Of a DNA stretch of 64,000 nucleotides, positions 8,219-17,652 are shown piece after piece. The stretch spans positions 186,001 to 250,000 of the forward strand of contig NZ_RJJD01000003.1 of the NCBI RefSeq assembly GCF_003721515.1, read 5' to 3'. A program made the position numbers and the translations under genes. The notes under the pieces were generated by a model that worked only from the letters and a program-made list of their open reading frames with translations, had not been told where the DNA came from and did not search any database. Numbering within the stretch: position 1 is the first letter of the stretch; each line of letters opens with the position of its first letter. The stretch is from Rufibacter latericius (GTDB lineage Bacteria > Bacteroidota > Bacteroidia > Cytophagales > Hymenobacteraceae).

Positions 8219-8277
8219 CAGAAAGGCGTTTTGGCCCCGATTCTAAGGAAACGGTTTCAAAACGCATTTCTGTTTTT
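8219..8277 (+). terminator. pfkA terminator palindrome
   Basis: Arms 8219-8233 and 8258-8272 pair over 15 bp with one mismatch (CAGAAAGGCGTTTTG with CAAAACGCATTTCTG), followed by TTTTT. A member of the palindrome family, with a GGCCCCG..GG inner part. Confidence 0.7.
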
Positions 8278-8424
8278 AAGCCGTTCGGCATCAGCTTCCA
8301 TAAACTAGCAAATAAAAGAAGTTGACTTTTCTCCTTTTAAAATCAGGGGGCTCTCCCTTCCCGCCTTTTACAAACCCAATCTGGGCGAATGCCGTTTTTA
8401 AGCATTCATCTCAAACCAACTGAT

Positions 8425-9468
8425 ATGGAATACAGACTTTTGGGTGCATCTGGGTTGCGGGTACCGGTGCTCAGTTTCGGGACAGCCACCTTTGGGGGCA
8501 CCGGCGATTTCTTCAAAGCCTGGGGCAACACACAAGTAGCCGAAGCCAGCCGCATGGTAGACCTCTGCCTGGAGGCCGGCGTTAACTTCTTTGACACCGC
8601 CGATATTTACTCCCAGGGGATGTCTGAGGAGATTCTCGGGAAAGCCCTGGAAAGCCGTAGACCCGATGTCCTGATCTCCACCAAAGGCACTTTCCCCTTC
8701 GGAGAGGGTCCCAATAACCAAGGCTCTAACCGTTTCCATCTCATGCGCCAGGTGGAAGGCAGCCTTAAACGCCTCAATACCGACTACATTGATATTTACC
8801 ACATGCACGGTTTCGATGGGAACACGCCCGTGGAGGAAACCCTGCGAACCCTCGACGATCTGGTGCAAAGCGGCAAGGTGCGCTACATTGCAGCTTCCAA
8901 TTTTTCCGGGTGGCACCTCATGAAATCCTTGGCCGTTTCTGAGAAATACGGCTGGAACCGCTATGTTGCGCATCAAGTGTATTATTCCCTCACGAACCGC
9001 GAGTACGAATGGGAACTGATGCCCATGGGCCTTGATCAAAATGTAGGTGCCATCATCTGGTCACCGCTGGCAGCCGGGCGCTTAGGCGGAAAATACCGGA
9101 GGGGCCAGCCTCTGCCGCAAGACAGCCGGGTGGCGCAAGGCGGCAGCCCCGTACCAGAGGCGGTCATCAACGAAGAACAGTTCTATACCATCATTGAGGT
9201 GCTAGATCAGATTGCCGAAGAGACCGGCAAAACGGTAGCCCAGATTTCGCTGAATTGGTTACTTCAGCGCCCCACGGTCTCCAGCATCATCATTGGCGCC
9301 AGAAACGAGGAACAGCTCAGACAAAACCTAGGCGCCGTTGGCTGGAACCTCACCCAAGAGCAAGTCAAGCGGTTGGACAAAGCCAGCGAAGCCCCGCCTA
9401 TTTACCCTTATTGGCACCAACGGCAGAACACCAAGCTAAATCCCCTGCCCCCTTTTTACTCTAAATAA
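8425..9468 (+). CDS. Aldo/keto reductase
   Basis: 347 residues from ATG 8425 (MEYRLLGASGLRVPVLSFG). This start is preferred over 8389, which adds 12 residues not typical of the family. The TIM-barrel reductase signature is complete: FFDTADIYSQGMSEEILGKAL (catalytic Asp and Tyr), LISTKGTF (catalytic Lys), YIDIYHMHGFD (His), RYIAASNFSGW, and the NADPH end motif SSIIIGARNEEQLRQNL. It is closest to the YajO/IolS-like branch of NADPH-dependent oxidoreductases. The substrate is unknown. It converges on miaA, sharing a bidirectional terminator. Confidence 0.88.
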   Translation: MEYRLLGASGLRVPVLSFGTATFGGTGDFFKAWGNTQVAEASRMVDLCLEAGVNFFDTADIYSQGMSEEILGKALESRRPDVLISTKGTFPFGEGPNNQGSNRFHLMRQVEGSLKRLNTDYIDIYHMHGFDGNTPVEETLRTLDDLVQSGKVRYIAASNFSGWHLMKSLAVSEKYGWNRYVAHQVYYSLTNREYEWELMPMGLDQNVGAIIWSPLAAGRLGGKYRRGQPLPQDSRVAQGGSPVPEAVINEEQFYTIIEVLDQIAEETGKTVAQISLNWLLQRPTVSSIIIGARNEEQLRQNLGAVGWNLTQEQVKRLDKASEAPPIYPYWHQRQNTKLNPLPPFYSK

Positions 9469-9495
9469 ACCATTAATCGGCAGCCCCTTCAAGGT

Positions 9496-9555
9496 AAAGC
9501 TGCGGTTGTTTTAAGGTAACTTTTACTAAAAAGGCCTTGAAACAACCGCAGCTTT
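9496..9555. terminator. Bidirectional terminator between convergent genes
   Basis: 16-bp perfect arms (9496-9511 and 9540-9555) enclose an inner AAGG..TTTTACTAAAAA..CCTT core. The stop of the aldo/keto reductase and the stop of miaA lie on either side. Confidence 0.75.
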
Positions 9556-9566
9556 TGTTTTCAATC

Positions 9567-10487
9567 TTACCCTAATCTTGAAATCTCACTCTGGACGTAC
9601 GCCAGAACTTGGGTAAACTGGCTGGGATGAAACCACTTGATCTCCGGGTCGCGGGTAAACCAGGTGAGCTGGCGTTTGGCGTAGCGGCGGCTGTTGCGCT
9701 TGAGTAACCTGACGGCTTCCTCATAAGGATAAGCGCCGTCCAGGTAGTCAAACAACTCGGTGTATCCAACGGTTTGTAGCGCCTGGTGCTGCCGATAAAG
9801 TAACATGCTTTCCACTTCCTCCAAAAGCCCCTGCTCCAGCATCAAGTCCATGCGTTGGTCAACGCGATCGTAGAGTTCCTGCCGGTCACGGTTCAGCCCG
9901 ATCTTGAGGATATGAAAGTCCCGCTCCCGTTCTCCGCTTTTAACCCGGAAGGAAGAATACGGCTGTCCACTACTCAGGCAAACCTCCAACGCCCGTATTA
10001 CCCGCTGGGGATTCTGCACATCAACTTGAATTGCGTATTCGGGGTCTAGTTCCTGAAGTTGTTGCACCAGAACCGGTAAGCCTTCCCGCTCCAATCTTTG
10101 AGTCAGTTCTTCCCGGATGCCGGGCAAGATCTCGGGCATGGCATCCAGTCCTTCACACAGTGCCCGAACGTAAAGTCCAGATCCGCCCGTGGCGATGACC
10201 ACCTGATGCTCTAGAAACAGCTTCTGCAGCAAATGCAAGGCATCTTCTTCAAAGGCCCCGGCATTATATTCCTCCAAAATGGAGTGGGAATCAATAAAAT
10301 GATGGACAACGCCTCCCTGCTCCTCTGGGCTGGGTTTCGCGGTCCCGATGCTTAATTCGCGGAAGAACTGCCGGGAGTCCATGGACAATATCTCGGTTTG
10401 GAAATGCTGGGCTAATTGGACGCAGAAATCAGTTTTACCTACAGCGGTGGGGCCCACCACTACAATTAAAAATCGGGGCTGCTTCAT
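9567..10487 (-). CDS. miaA: tRNA dimethylallyltransferase
   Basis: 306 residues, standard length. MiaA attaches the isopentenyl group to A37 of tRNAs reading UNN codons. Features are the P-loop VVGPTAVGKTDFCVQLA, SMDSRQFFRELSIGTAKPSPEE (substrate loop with the DSRQ element), HHFIDSHSILEEYNAGAFEEDA, ATGGSGLYVRALCEGLD, and the C-terminal KRNSRRYAKRQLTWFTRD. Its ATG overlaps the stop of the upstream glycosyltransferase gene by 4 bp, so the two are probably translated together. Confidence 0.95.
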   Translation of the reverse strand: MKQPRFLIVVVGPTAVGKTDFCVQLAQHFQTEILSMDSRQFFRELSIGTAKPSPEEQGGVVHHFIDSHSILEEYNAGAFEEDALHLLQKLFLEHQVVIATGGSGLYVRALCEGLDAMPEILPGIREELTQRLEREGLPVLVQQLQELDPEYAIQVDVQNPQRVIRALEVCLSSGQPYSSFRVKSGERERDFHILKIGLNRDRQELYDRVDQRMDLMLEQGLLEEVESMLLYRQHQALQTVGYTELFDYLDGAYPYEEAVRLLKRNSRRYAKRQLTWFTRDPEIKWFHPSQFTQVLAYVQSEISRLG

Positions 10488-11569
10488 TGAATTCCGGCGT
10501 ATAGGTCAACAAGGTGTTGCTTTTCGGTCTGCCAGTTCCACTCCTCGCGGGCACGCAGGCAGTTTTGCCTTAACCGTTGGTAGGTTTCCTGGTCGTGCAG
10601 CAAAGTTAATAGCGCAGCCCGTACTTCCTCTACCTGCGTATTTGCGAAAAGGGCTACTTCATGGAGAGCATTTAACTGCTGGTACTCGGGAAAGGGTACG
10701 CAAACCTGCGGGATGCCGCCCTGCACGTAGTCAAAGAACTTATTGGCCAGCGAGTAGAAGTAACTTAATCCTTGATTTTCCAGCAGCATGACGCCAGCCA
10801 AGGCCCGGGACGTAACCTCAGCCAATGCATCCGGAGCCAGGTTTCCCTTGAAAGTGACTTTGTCTTGTAAACCTAACTCAAGGGAAAGGGCTTCAAGTTG
10901 AGGCCTTAACGGCCCCTCGCCACAGATGACTAACCTCGCGGGTACCTGTTGCATGGCTTGCAGGGTTACTTCCAGTCCCCGGCCCACGTTCAGAGCCCCC
11001 TGGTAGATAAAATAAGGGGAAGTTTGCGGCACGGGCAAGGCAAACTGGCGAAGAGGCATGTTCCGGATCAGGTGCACGGGTCGTTGGTATTTCTCCTGAA
11101 AGTAGGTTACCAGGGAGGCACTGACGGTATAGGCGAGCGAGGCCCGTTTAAAGGCCATTTTCTCTAAAACTGCCCAAAAACCCTTCACCAAGGGACGGTT
11201 AACTACCTCCGGCATTTCTGGGAAAAGTTCATGGGCATCAAACACCAGGGGCTTCCGGCGCCAGGTAACGGTTAGCAGCCCAGCGAGGGCGGTATCAGCG
11301 TCTACTACCCCGTAGATATCAAACCGATGCCTTAAAAACCAGAAGACCAGGCGCAGGTTAAACTCCAGGTAAAACAAGGGTCCTTTCAGGAAAAGACACT
11401 TAAAAAGGTGTTGCTGGAAAGGCCTCTTCGGCAAATCAGAAGAAGTGGGCACCTTTCGGCCAACCAAGGTCACGTCATACCCGGCTTGAGTCAGAGAGGA
11501 GGCAATCCGCTGCATTCGTTGGTCATGGGTAAGATCGGTGGTGACCGTGAAAACAATGGATTTAACCAT
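10484..11569 (-). CDS. Glycosyltransferase, GT4-like
   Basis: 361 residues with two Rossmann-like halves. The N-terminal half has an acceptor-side loop (TVTTDLTHDQRMQRIASSLTQ) and a membrane-leaning stretch (KGPLFYLEFNLRLVFWFL). The C-terminal half has IYQGALNVGRGLEVTLQAM, LVICGEGPLRPQLEAL, and LENQGLSYFYSLANKFFDYV, resembling the donor-binding E-x7-E region of GT4 enzymes. It probably adds a sugar to a cell-surface polysaccharide or lipid; the sugar cannot be predicted. The gene is coupled to miaA by a 4-bp overlap and is divergent from the large histidine kinase. Confidence 0.75.
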   Translation of the reverse strand: MVKSIVFTVTTDLTHDQRMQRIASSLTQAGYDVTLVGRKVPTSSDLPKRPFQQHLFKCLFLKGPLFYLEFNLRLVFWFLRHRFDIYGVVDADTALAGLLTVTWRRKPLVFDAHELFPEMPEVVNRPLVKGFWAVLEKMAFKRASLAYTVSASLVTYFQEKYQRPVHLIRNMPLRQFALPVPQTSPYFIYQGALNVGRGLEVTLQAMQQVPARLVICGEGPLRPQLEALSLELGLQDKVTFKGNLAPDALAEVTSRALAGVMLLENQGLSYFYSLANKFFDYVQGGIPQVCVPFPEYQQLNALHEVALFANTQVEEVRAALLTLLHDQETYQRLRQNCLRAREEWNWQTEKQHLVDLYAGIQ

Positions 11570-11704
11570 ATTCAGGGATATTCAAGGTTGCGGGTGCCTT
11601 CTATGTAAAAAAACCAATTTTTCGGTTATTTTTGCTAAAATAGCTGTTTTCCCGCCAAGTACCTTCAAAAGGAAATCAGCTACTTGTAAAGCAGACCTAA
11701 GCAG

Positions 11705-14700
11705 ATGACACAGAGCACCACAGCAGTAAACAGGACAGCCCAAAAAGCCGCAGCATCGCAGTTGATTGACTTTGCGGAGCATGTGAGCGGTAGCCGGAAA
11801 TACATGTTTGTGTGCACTACTGATGGCACCCTGCTGGCCACGAACCAACAGGCAAAAGAGGCCATTTTCAAAGGGGAGGACATTCCCGAGGAAATGAACA
11901 TCAAGGAAATGTTGGACGAGAAGCAGAGCCATGACTTTGACCGCAACGTGCGCCTGCTGCGTTCCCGCAAGAACTTAAGCGGTTTCTTTCAGCCCAAAGT
12001 CAAGATTCTGGATACCAACTTGCTGTACTTCAAATCCAGCCTGGTGCACCAGGACGGATTTGAACTGTTGTACATTGCCGTGCGGGCGGCCTCGGCCGAG
12101 GTGATGCCTGCCGGGGACATGTTCGCTACAGAATCCAGCTACCGCACTATTTTTGAGGAAAGCACCGAGCCTTTGTTTATCCTGGATAAAAAGGGTCTGT
12201 TCATTGACATGAACAAAGAAACAGCGGGCTTAATACAGGTAGAAAAGCAGCAACTGGTGGGCAAGAGCGTTTTTGAGGCATTTGACTTAAATCCCTCTGA
12301 AAGGATCGCTTTTCGGAAAAGGATTTTGCAGGCTTGTGAGGGCAAAACCCAGCGGTTCGACTGGTGGTTTAAGAGTAGTGACGGTACCCATTTCCCGCTT
12401 TGGCTGTCCTTCAGGTGTGGTAAATACTTCGGTCAGGATGTGATTCTGGGCACAGCCAAACCCATGGAAGATTCCCGCGGAACCTCAGAAGGCGGTCGGC
12501 AACGACAGGAACAGCAGGAATTCATGGCCAAGCTCCTTCCCCTGCTCAACAACCTGAAAACCGCGGATGACATTCTTACAAGGGTGCTCCATGAGCTGGT
12601 TTCCCATCCCAACATCTGCGGAGGCGGTGTGTTTGTGTTCCAACCTTCCACCCGACTGGTGCAGCTGATTTCCTGCAAGGGAGACCAGACATCCCTGTTA
12701 AAAGATAAAAGCGTGCTGGCCCTGAATCCTGATTTTTTAAGCCAGCTGGAGAATAAAAACAAGAACCGGTCGCTGTTAAGTATTTCGCGCAACTTTCAGC
12801 ACCTTTTCAATAAACGGGAGGTACTGGCTATGCCCATCAGCACAGACAAACAGTACCTGGCCACCATCATCCTGCTGATAGATGATGCCATGAACATGAC
12901 TACTAGCCTCACGGAGTTCATCAATCATTTAGGCTTCGAAGTCAGTTCCTACCTTTCCAGGTTTGAACTGCGGCAGGAGTTGCATTACTCAGAGGGGAAA
13001 TACAAGACCCTGTTTGAGTCTTCCAACGACTCCATCTTCCTGCTTAACCATACCCAGATAGCTGACTGTAACTTCCAGGCCACGGTTCTCCTGGACTGTG
13101 ACAAACAGAACATCATCGGTAAACGATTGGCTGATTTCTCCCCGGGTTTACAGGCAGACCATTCCTCTTCGGTAGAGAAATCGCTGCACCTGATTGAAAG
13201 CACCTTACACGACGGACAGCCCCGTAGCCTGGAGTGGCGCATTGAGAAATCTGACGGCACCATTCTGGACAGTGAAATCAGTTTCAGTGCCATTATGCTG
13301 GAGGGCGTGAGTTTTGTCCAGTGTATTGTGCGCGACATCACTTCCCGCAAAGAAGCCCAGGCTTTGATCCGTCGGCAGGAGGTACTACGCGAATCCATGC
13401 ACCAGTTCCGCTCTTTCCTGAGTCAGGTAAACTTGGCTTACGTGAGCATGGACCTGGATCTGCGGGTGGTGTACGTGAACGATTATTTCCTGCAGTACAC
13501 GGGCTATAAGCGTGAAGAAGTCATCGGGCAGAATTATTATGAGTTGTTCGTTCCAGAGAAGGAAAGAGCTACCAGAATCCAGGAAATCCGGAAGGCGCTG
13601 CAAAACCAGACCTTGCGCAGCTATTATGAGTGGGACCTGATCACCAAATCGCAATCGGTGAAGATCCTGCGCTGGAACATCATGTTCGAGATGGACGTGG
13701 AAGGCAAAGTGGTAGGCATTACCGCCGTAGGGAAAGACATGACTGACAAGCGGATTGCCATGGAAGCCCTGAAGGACAACAAAATCCGGCTCCAGGACCT
13801 CTTTGACAATGCCCATGACTTAATCCAGAACATCTCCACCGACAATAAATTCATCTTCGTTAACCGCGCCTGGAAAGAGAAGCTGGGGTACAATGATTTC
13901 GATATTGAGAACCTTACCCTCAATGACATTGTGCACCCCTATTATAAGGCCAAGCTCATTTACCAGCTCCGCAACCTGTACAAGGGCGAGGATGTAAATA
14001 AAATAGAAACGGTTTTCCTGACCAAAAGCGGCAAGCCGATTCACTTGATTGGCAGTATCAACTGCAGCTGGCAAGACGGCAAACCCATTGCCACCCGCGC
14101 CATCCTCCACGACATTACTGACCGGATCAAGGCTGAGCGCCTGCAGAAGGTATATTACAGTATCGCTAACCTGGCTATCAGCTCCAAAGATTTGCCGTCT
14201 TTGTACAGCGCCATTCACCGGGAACTCAGCAAGATTATTGAGACGCACAACTTCTACATCGCCCTGTTTGACGAGGAGAAAGACCTTATCAACTTCGTGT
14301 ACTATGTAGACCAGCTCTCGAATGTGCCGGCAGCACCTCGGCCTTTCTCGCTGGGCATGACCGAGTACATCATCAAAACCGGCAAACCTCTGTATGCCTC
14401 CAAAGCCGATTTCATGGAATTGGTGAACAACGGTAAGATTGAGGTGAACGGGGTAGTGCCGGAGGTGATGCTCTCCTCCCCTCTTTCCATTGGTGAACGC
14501 ATCATTGGGGTAATTGCCGTACGCGACTACAAGAACCCCGAGGCCTACGTGCAGACAGATATTGAGATTCTTCACTTTATCTCCAACCAGGTAGCCCTGG
14601 CTATTGAGCGGAAAAGAAACGAGGAGCAGATCAACATCCAGAACGCCCGCCTGAAGGCCATTTTTGAAAGCGGCACCCATTTGATGTGGTCCATCAACCG

Positions 14701-16969
14701 GCAATACCAGTTAACTTCCTATAACCAAAATTTCTCCAGTGAAATCCAATCATGGTCAGGGAATGCACCGGCAGTAGGCAATAAACTGAGCCAGGTGGTG
14801 AGTTCCATTGTTTCCCAGGAGTACTTCCGGTTGATAAAGGAGGCTTATGAAAGGGCATTTACCGGCCAGCCGCAGCAGTTTGAGGTGGAGTTGCATCATC
14901 CCAACGGGACCAATTTCTGGCGCGAAGTGTTGCTGAACCCTATTTACCTGGAAGACGGCAGCTTTGAAGACGTATCGGCCATTGCCTTGGATATCACCGA
15001 GAAGAAGATCTCACAGCTTTCGTTGGCCGTGAATGAAGAGAAGTTCCGGCAGATTTTTGAGTCTTTTCAGGATTTGTACTACAAAACAGACATGCAGGGC
15101 CAGTTCCAGCTGATCAGCCCTTCCATGCAAGAGGTGTTGGGGTACACCCCAGACGAGGCCATGCGCATGAACGCTAACGAACTCTATGCCCATCCAGGGG
15201 ATAGGGACGAATTGCTGCGTATGCTCTTTGAGCAGAAAAGCGTCAGGAACTTCGAGACTGCCCTTCTAACGCCTCAGAAACAGGAAATTGAGGTGTTAAT
15301 CAACTCCCGCCTCATTCTGAACGCTGATCAGGAACCCGTGGCCATTGAAGGTGTTTGCCGCGACATCACTGAACTGAAAGACACCCAACGCGAGTTGATC
15401 AGGGCGAAAGAAGTAGCCGAGAATTCCTTGCAGGTGAAAAACCAGTTCCTGGCCAACATGAGCCATGAATTAAGGACCCCTATGAACGGGATCATTGGCA
15501 TGATTGACGTGTTGCATCATACGGCTAACAACGAGGAGCAGATGGACTACATAGACACCCTGCGGAAGTCCTCAGATGCCTTGCTGGAGATCCTGAATGA
15601 CATTCTGGACCTTTCTAAGATACAGGCGGGTAAACTGCAGTTGAATTTAGGCGGTATTGATCTTTATAACTCCTTGGAGAGAATTCATGCCCTGTTTGCC
15701 AACCGCGCCGTTCAGAAAGACCTCACTTTCACCTTTGACATCTCAGAGGATACCCCGCGGTACATCGTCACCGATGAAACCCGTTTACTGCAGGTTTTAT
15801 CAAATCTGACCTCAAACGCCATCAAGTTCACCAACGAAGGCAGCGTGCGGGTAGAAGTGAGCAGAGTGAGCGGAGAGGGCGAGGCGCATAAACTCATATT
15901 CCGGGTGAAAGACTCTGGAATTGGCATCAGTGAAGAAGATATACAGTTACTTTTCACCAATTTTACTCAGTTGGATAACTCCTCTTCTAAAACCTTCGGA
16001 GGAACCGGGCTGGGGCTGGCAATCTCTAAACAACTAAGCGAACTATTGGGCGGTGAGATTGGCGTAGAGTCTCAGGCCGGGAAAGGAAGTACGTTCTGGT
16101 TTACCATCAAATGCCAGGAAGCTGAGAACATCAACCAGATCCATGAGCAGCTCCAGCTATCCAAGGAACTGGAAGAAGTGGGCACCTTTGATCCCGAGCC
16201 GGTATTGCTCCTGGTAGATGACAACCAAATAAACCAGAAAGTAGCGTTAAAACTTCTGGAACGAATGGGTTGCCACGCTGACGTTGCTTCTAATGGCTAT
16301 GAGGCTATTGAGAAAGCCACCAATAAAACCTACGACCTCATCTTCATGGACATTCAGATGCCCGAGATGGACGGAGTCACCGCTACGCACGAGCTTAAAA
16401 AGCTTTTAGGGGTTGATTGTCCGCCTATTGTGGCCATGACGGCATACTCCATGAAAGATGATGCAGAGAAGTTTCTGAACAAAGGACTGGACGATTATAT
16501 CTCTAAACCGGTTAAGATTGCAGACCTGCATGACCGGATTATGAAATGGCTGGGCAACGGAGTACCCGCAGAAACCCAACCAGATGAAAATATTTCTGAT
16601 CTAAATACGGTGCCTGAAAGTGCCGACTTTGCGCTGGATATGAGCGTGGTAGAGCAACTCAGAAGCATAGGCGGAGACGAGTTTGCCCTGCAGTTGTACG
16701 TTGATTTTGAGGAAGAAACCTCTGAATTATTGGAAGAAGCCAAAAAAGAAGTGGACGCACAACATTATGAGAGTATTTTAAGTACACTGCATCAAATCAA
16801 GGGGACAGCCTCCACCTTGGGCCTTGACTCTGTATCTACCCTTGCCCAAGAACTGGAGCACGACATTAAAAAAGGGAAATTCACATTTGTTGACACCACC
16901 TTTTCTGATTTAGAGTCAAGTTTTACTAATTTTAGAGCAAACTATCGAAATAAAATCTTATCGAACTAG
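11705..16969 (+). CDS. Giant hybrid sensor histidine kinase (PAS/GAF x9, HisKA, HATPase, REC, Hpt)
   Basis: 1754 residues without a clear TM segment, so probably cytosolic. Rough order: PAS-like 25-125; PAS 140-255; GAF-like 275-420; PAS 430-550; PAS 565-685; PAS 695-815; GAF 820-965; PAS 975-1100; PAS 1105-1230; HisKA with His1254 (MSHELRTPMNG); HATPase about 1365-1480 (DSGIGISEEDI, GGTGLGLAISKQL); REC about 1500-1620 with Asp1549 (FMDIQMPEMDG) and Lys in ISKPVK; Hpt about 1655-1754 with His1696 (LHQIKGTASTLG). All phosphorelay residues are present, so a full His-Asp-His relay can run inside one protein, likely ending on the CheY-like protein encoded 2 bp downstream. Confidence 0.92.
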   Translation: MTQSTTAVNRTAQKAAASQLIDFAEHVSGSRKYMFVCTTDGTLLATNQQAKEAIFKGEDIPEEMNIKEMLDEKQSHDFDRNVRLLRSRKNLSGFFQPKVKILDTNLLYFKSSLVHQDGFELLYIAVRAASAEVMPAGDMFATESSYRTIFEESTEPLFILDKKGLFIDMNKETAGLIQVEKQQLVGKSVFEAFDLNPSERIAFRKRILQACEGKTQRFDWWFKSSDGTHFPLWLSFRCGKYFGQDVILGTAKPMEDSRGTSEGGRQRQEQQEFMAKLLPLLNNLKTADDILTRVLHELVSHPNICGGGVFVFQPSTRLVQLISCKGDQTSLLKDKSVLALNPDFLSQLENKNKNRSLLSISRNFQHLFNKREVLAMPISTDKQYLATIILLIDDAMNMTTSLTEFINHLGFEVSSYLSRFELRQELHYSEGKYKTLFESSNDSIFLLNHTQIADCNFQATVLLDCDKQNIIGKRLADFSPGLQADHSSSVEKSLHLIESTLHDGQPRSLEWRIEKSDGTILDSEISFSAIMLEGVSFVQCIVRDITSRKEAQALIRRQEVLRESMHQFRSFLSQVNLAYVSMDLDLRVVYVNDYFLQYTGYKREEVIGQNYYELFVPEKERATRIQEIRKALQNQTLRSYYEWDLITKSQSVKILRWNIMFEMDVEGKVVGITAVGKDMTDKRIAMEALKDNKIRLQDLFDNAHDLIQNISTDNKFIFVNRAWKEKLGYNDFDIENLTLNDIVHPYYKAKLIYQLRNLYKGEDVNKIETVFLTKSGKPIHLIGSINCSWQDGKPIATRAILHDITDRIKAERLQKVYYSIANLAISSKDLPSLYSAIHRELSKIIETHNFYIALFDEEKDLINFVYYVDQLSNVPAAPRPFSLGMTEYIIKTGKPLYASKADFMELVNNGKIEVNGVVPEVMLSSPLSIGERIIGVIAVRDYKNPEAYVQTDIEILHFISNQVALAIERKRNEEQINIQNARLKAIFESGTHLMWSINRQYQLTSYNQNFSSEIQSWSGNAPAVGNKLSQVVSSIVSQEYFRLIKEAYERAFTGQPQQFEVELHHPNGTNFWREVLLNPIYLEDGSFEDVSAIALDITEKKISQLSLAVNEEKFRQIFESFQDLYYKTDMQGQFQLISPSMQEVLGYTPDEAMRMNANELYAHPGDRDELLRMLFEQKSVRNFETALLTPQKQEIEVLINSRLILNADQEPVAIEGVCRDITELKDTQRELIRAKEVAENSLQVKNQFLANMSHELRTPMNGIIGMIDVLHHTANNEEQMDYIDTLRKSSDALLEILNDILDLSKIQAGKLQLNLGGIDLYNSLERIHALFANRAVQKDLTFTFDISEDTPRYIVTDETRLLQVLSNLTSNAIKFTNEGSVRVEVSRVSGEGEAHKLIFRVKDSGIGISEEDIQLLFTNFTQLDNSSSKTFGGTGLGLAISKQLSELLGGEIGVESQAGKGSTFWFTIKCQEAENINQIHEQLQLSKELEEVGTFDPEPVLLLVDDNQINQKVALKLLERMGCHADVASNGYEAIEKATNKTYDLIFMDIQMPEMDGVTATHELKKLLGVDCPPIVAMTAYSMKDDAEKFLNKGLDDYISKPVKIADLHDRIMKWLGNGVPAETQPDENISDLNTVPESADFALDMSVVEQLRSIGGDEFALQLYVDFEEETSELLEEAKKEVDAQHYESILSTLHQIKGTASTLGLDSVSTLAQELEHDIKKGKFTFVDTTFSDLESSFTNFRANYRNKILSN

Positions 16970-16971
16970 CC

Positions 16972-17349
16972 ATGGCCGAGTCTAAAACCATTTTGATTGC
17001 AGAGGATAGCTCTGTGATTCTGAACCTTACCAAGAAAATCCTAGAACTGCAGAACTACACGGTAGTGTCGGCCAAGAACGGCGGAGAAGTTCTAAAAAAG
17101 GTGCAGGATCAGAAAATAGACGCTATCCTAATGGATTTGAACATTCCGGTAAAAAACGGAATGGAATGCACCCGTGAGATTCGCGCCAACCAGGATCCGC
17201 AGATCGCTCAAATTCCCATTATTGCTGTTACGGGTAATGCGAACAACTACACATTAGAACAATTCAAAGAAGCGGGTATCAACGCGTACCTCCCTAAGCC
17301 TCTGGACTTTGACATGCTGGTGCAGACCGTAAAGGAATACGTGCACTAA
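16972..17349 (+). CDS. Stand-alone CheY-like response regulator
   Basis: 125 residues consisting only of a receiver domain: acidic pair Glu11/Asp12, phosphoacceptor Asp55 (ILMDLNIPVKNG), VTGNAN, and the Lys of YLPKPLD. It starts 2 bp after the hybrid kinase stop, so it is co-transcribed and the natural final acceptor of the Hpt domain (inference). With no output domain it must act by protein contact. Confidence 0.9.
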   Translation: MAESKTILIAEDSSVILNLTKKILELQNYTVVSAKNGGEVLKKVQDQKIDAILMDLNIPVKNGMECTREIRANQDPQIAQIPIIAVTGNANNYTLEQFKEAGINAYLPKPLDFDMLVQTVKEYVH

Positions 17350-17373
17350 GACGTCTTCAATTTAAAATAACAT

Positions 17374-17652
17374 ATGCAGCTGAAATATACCCGGCCCTTT
17401 TTAAACCGGTTAGAAGATATTTTTGCAGAGTCTGAGTACATGCTGCGATATGAGAAGGGTACCTTTAAATCAGGTTTCTGTATTTTGAAGGACACCAAAG
17501 TAGCGGTAGTGAATAAATATTTCCCTTTGGAAGGGAAAATCAACTGTCTGGTGGAGATTCTCCGGGCGGTGGACTTACGTCCGGAGAGTCTGCGCCCTGA
17601 AAGTCAGGAGCTGTACCTGGCCATCAAACACCAAACTATAACGTCTGCGTGA
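17374..17652 (+). CDS. Conserved small hypothetical protein
   Basis: 92 residues with no signal or TM segment: MQLKYTRPFLNRLEDIF at the start and FKSGFCILKDTKVAVVNKYF in the middle. The overall composition resembles small cytoplasmic Bacteroidota proteins of unknown function. It lies 25 bp after the response regulator and overlaps the next gene by 4 bp, so it belongs to the same transcript. No function can be assigned. Confidence 0.7.
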   Translation: MQLKYTRPFLNRLEDIFAESEYMLRYEKGTFKSGFCILKDTKVAVVNKYFPLEGKINCLVEILRAVDLRPESLRPESQELYLAIKHQTITSA

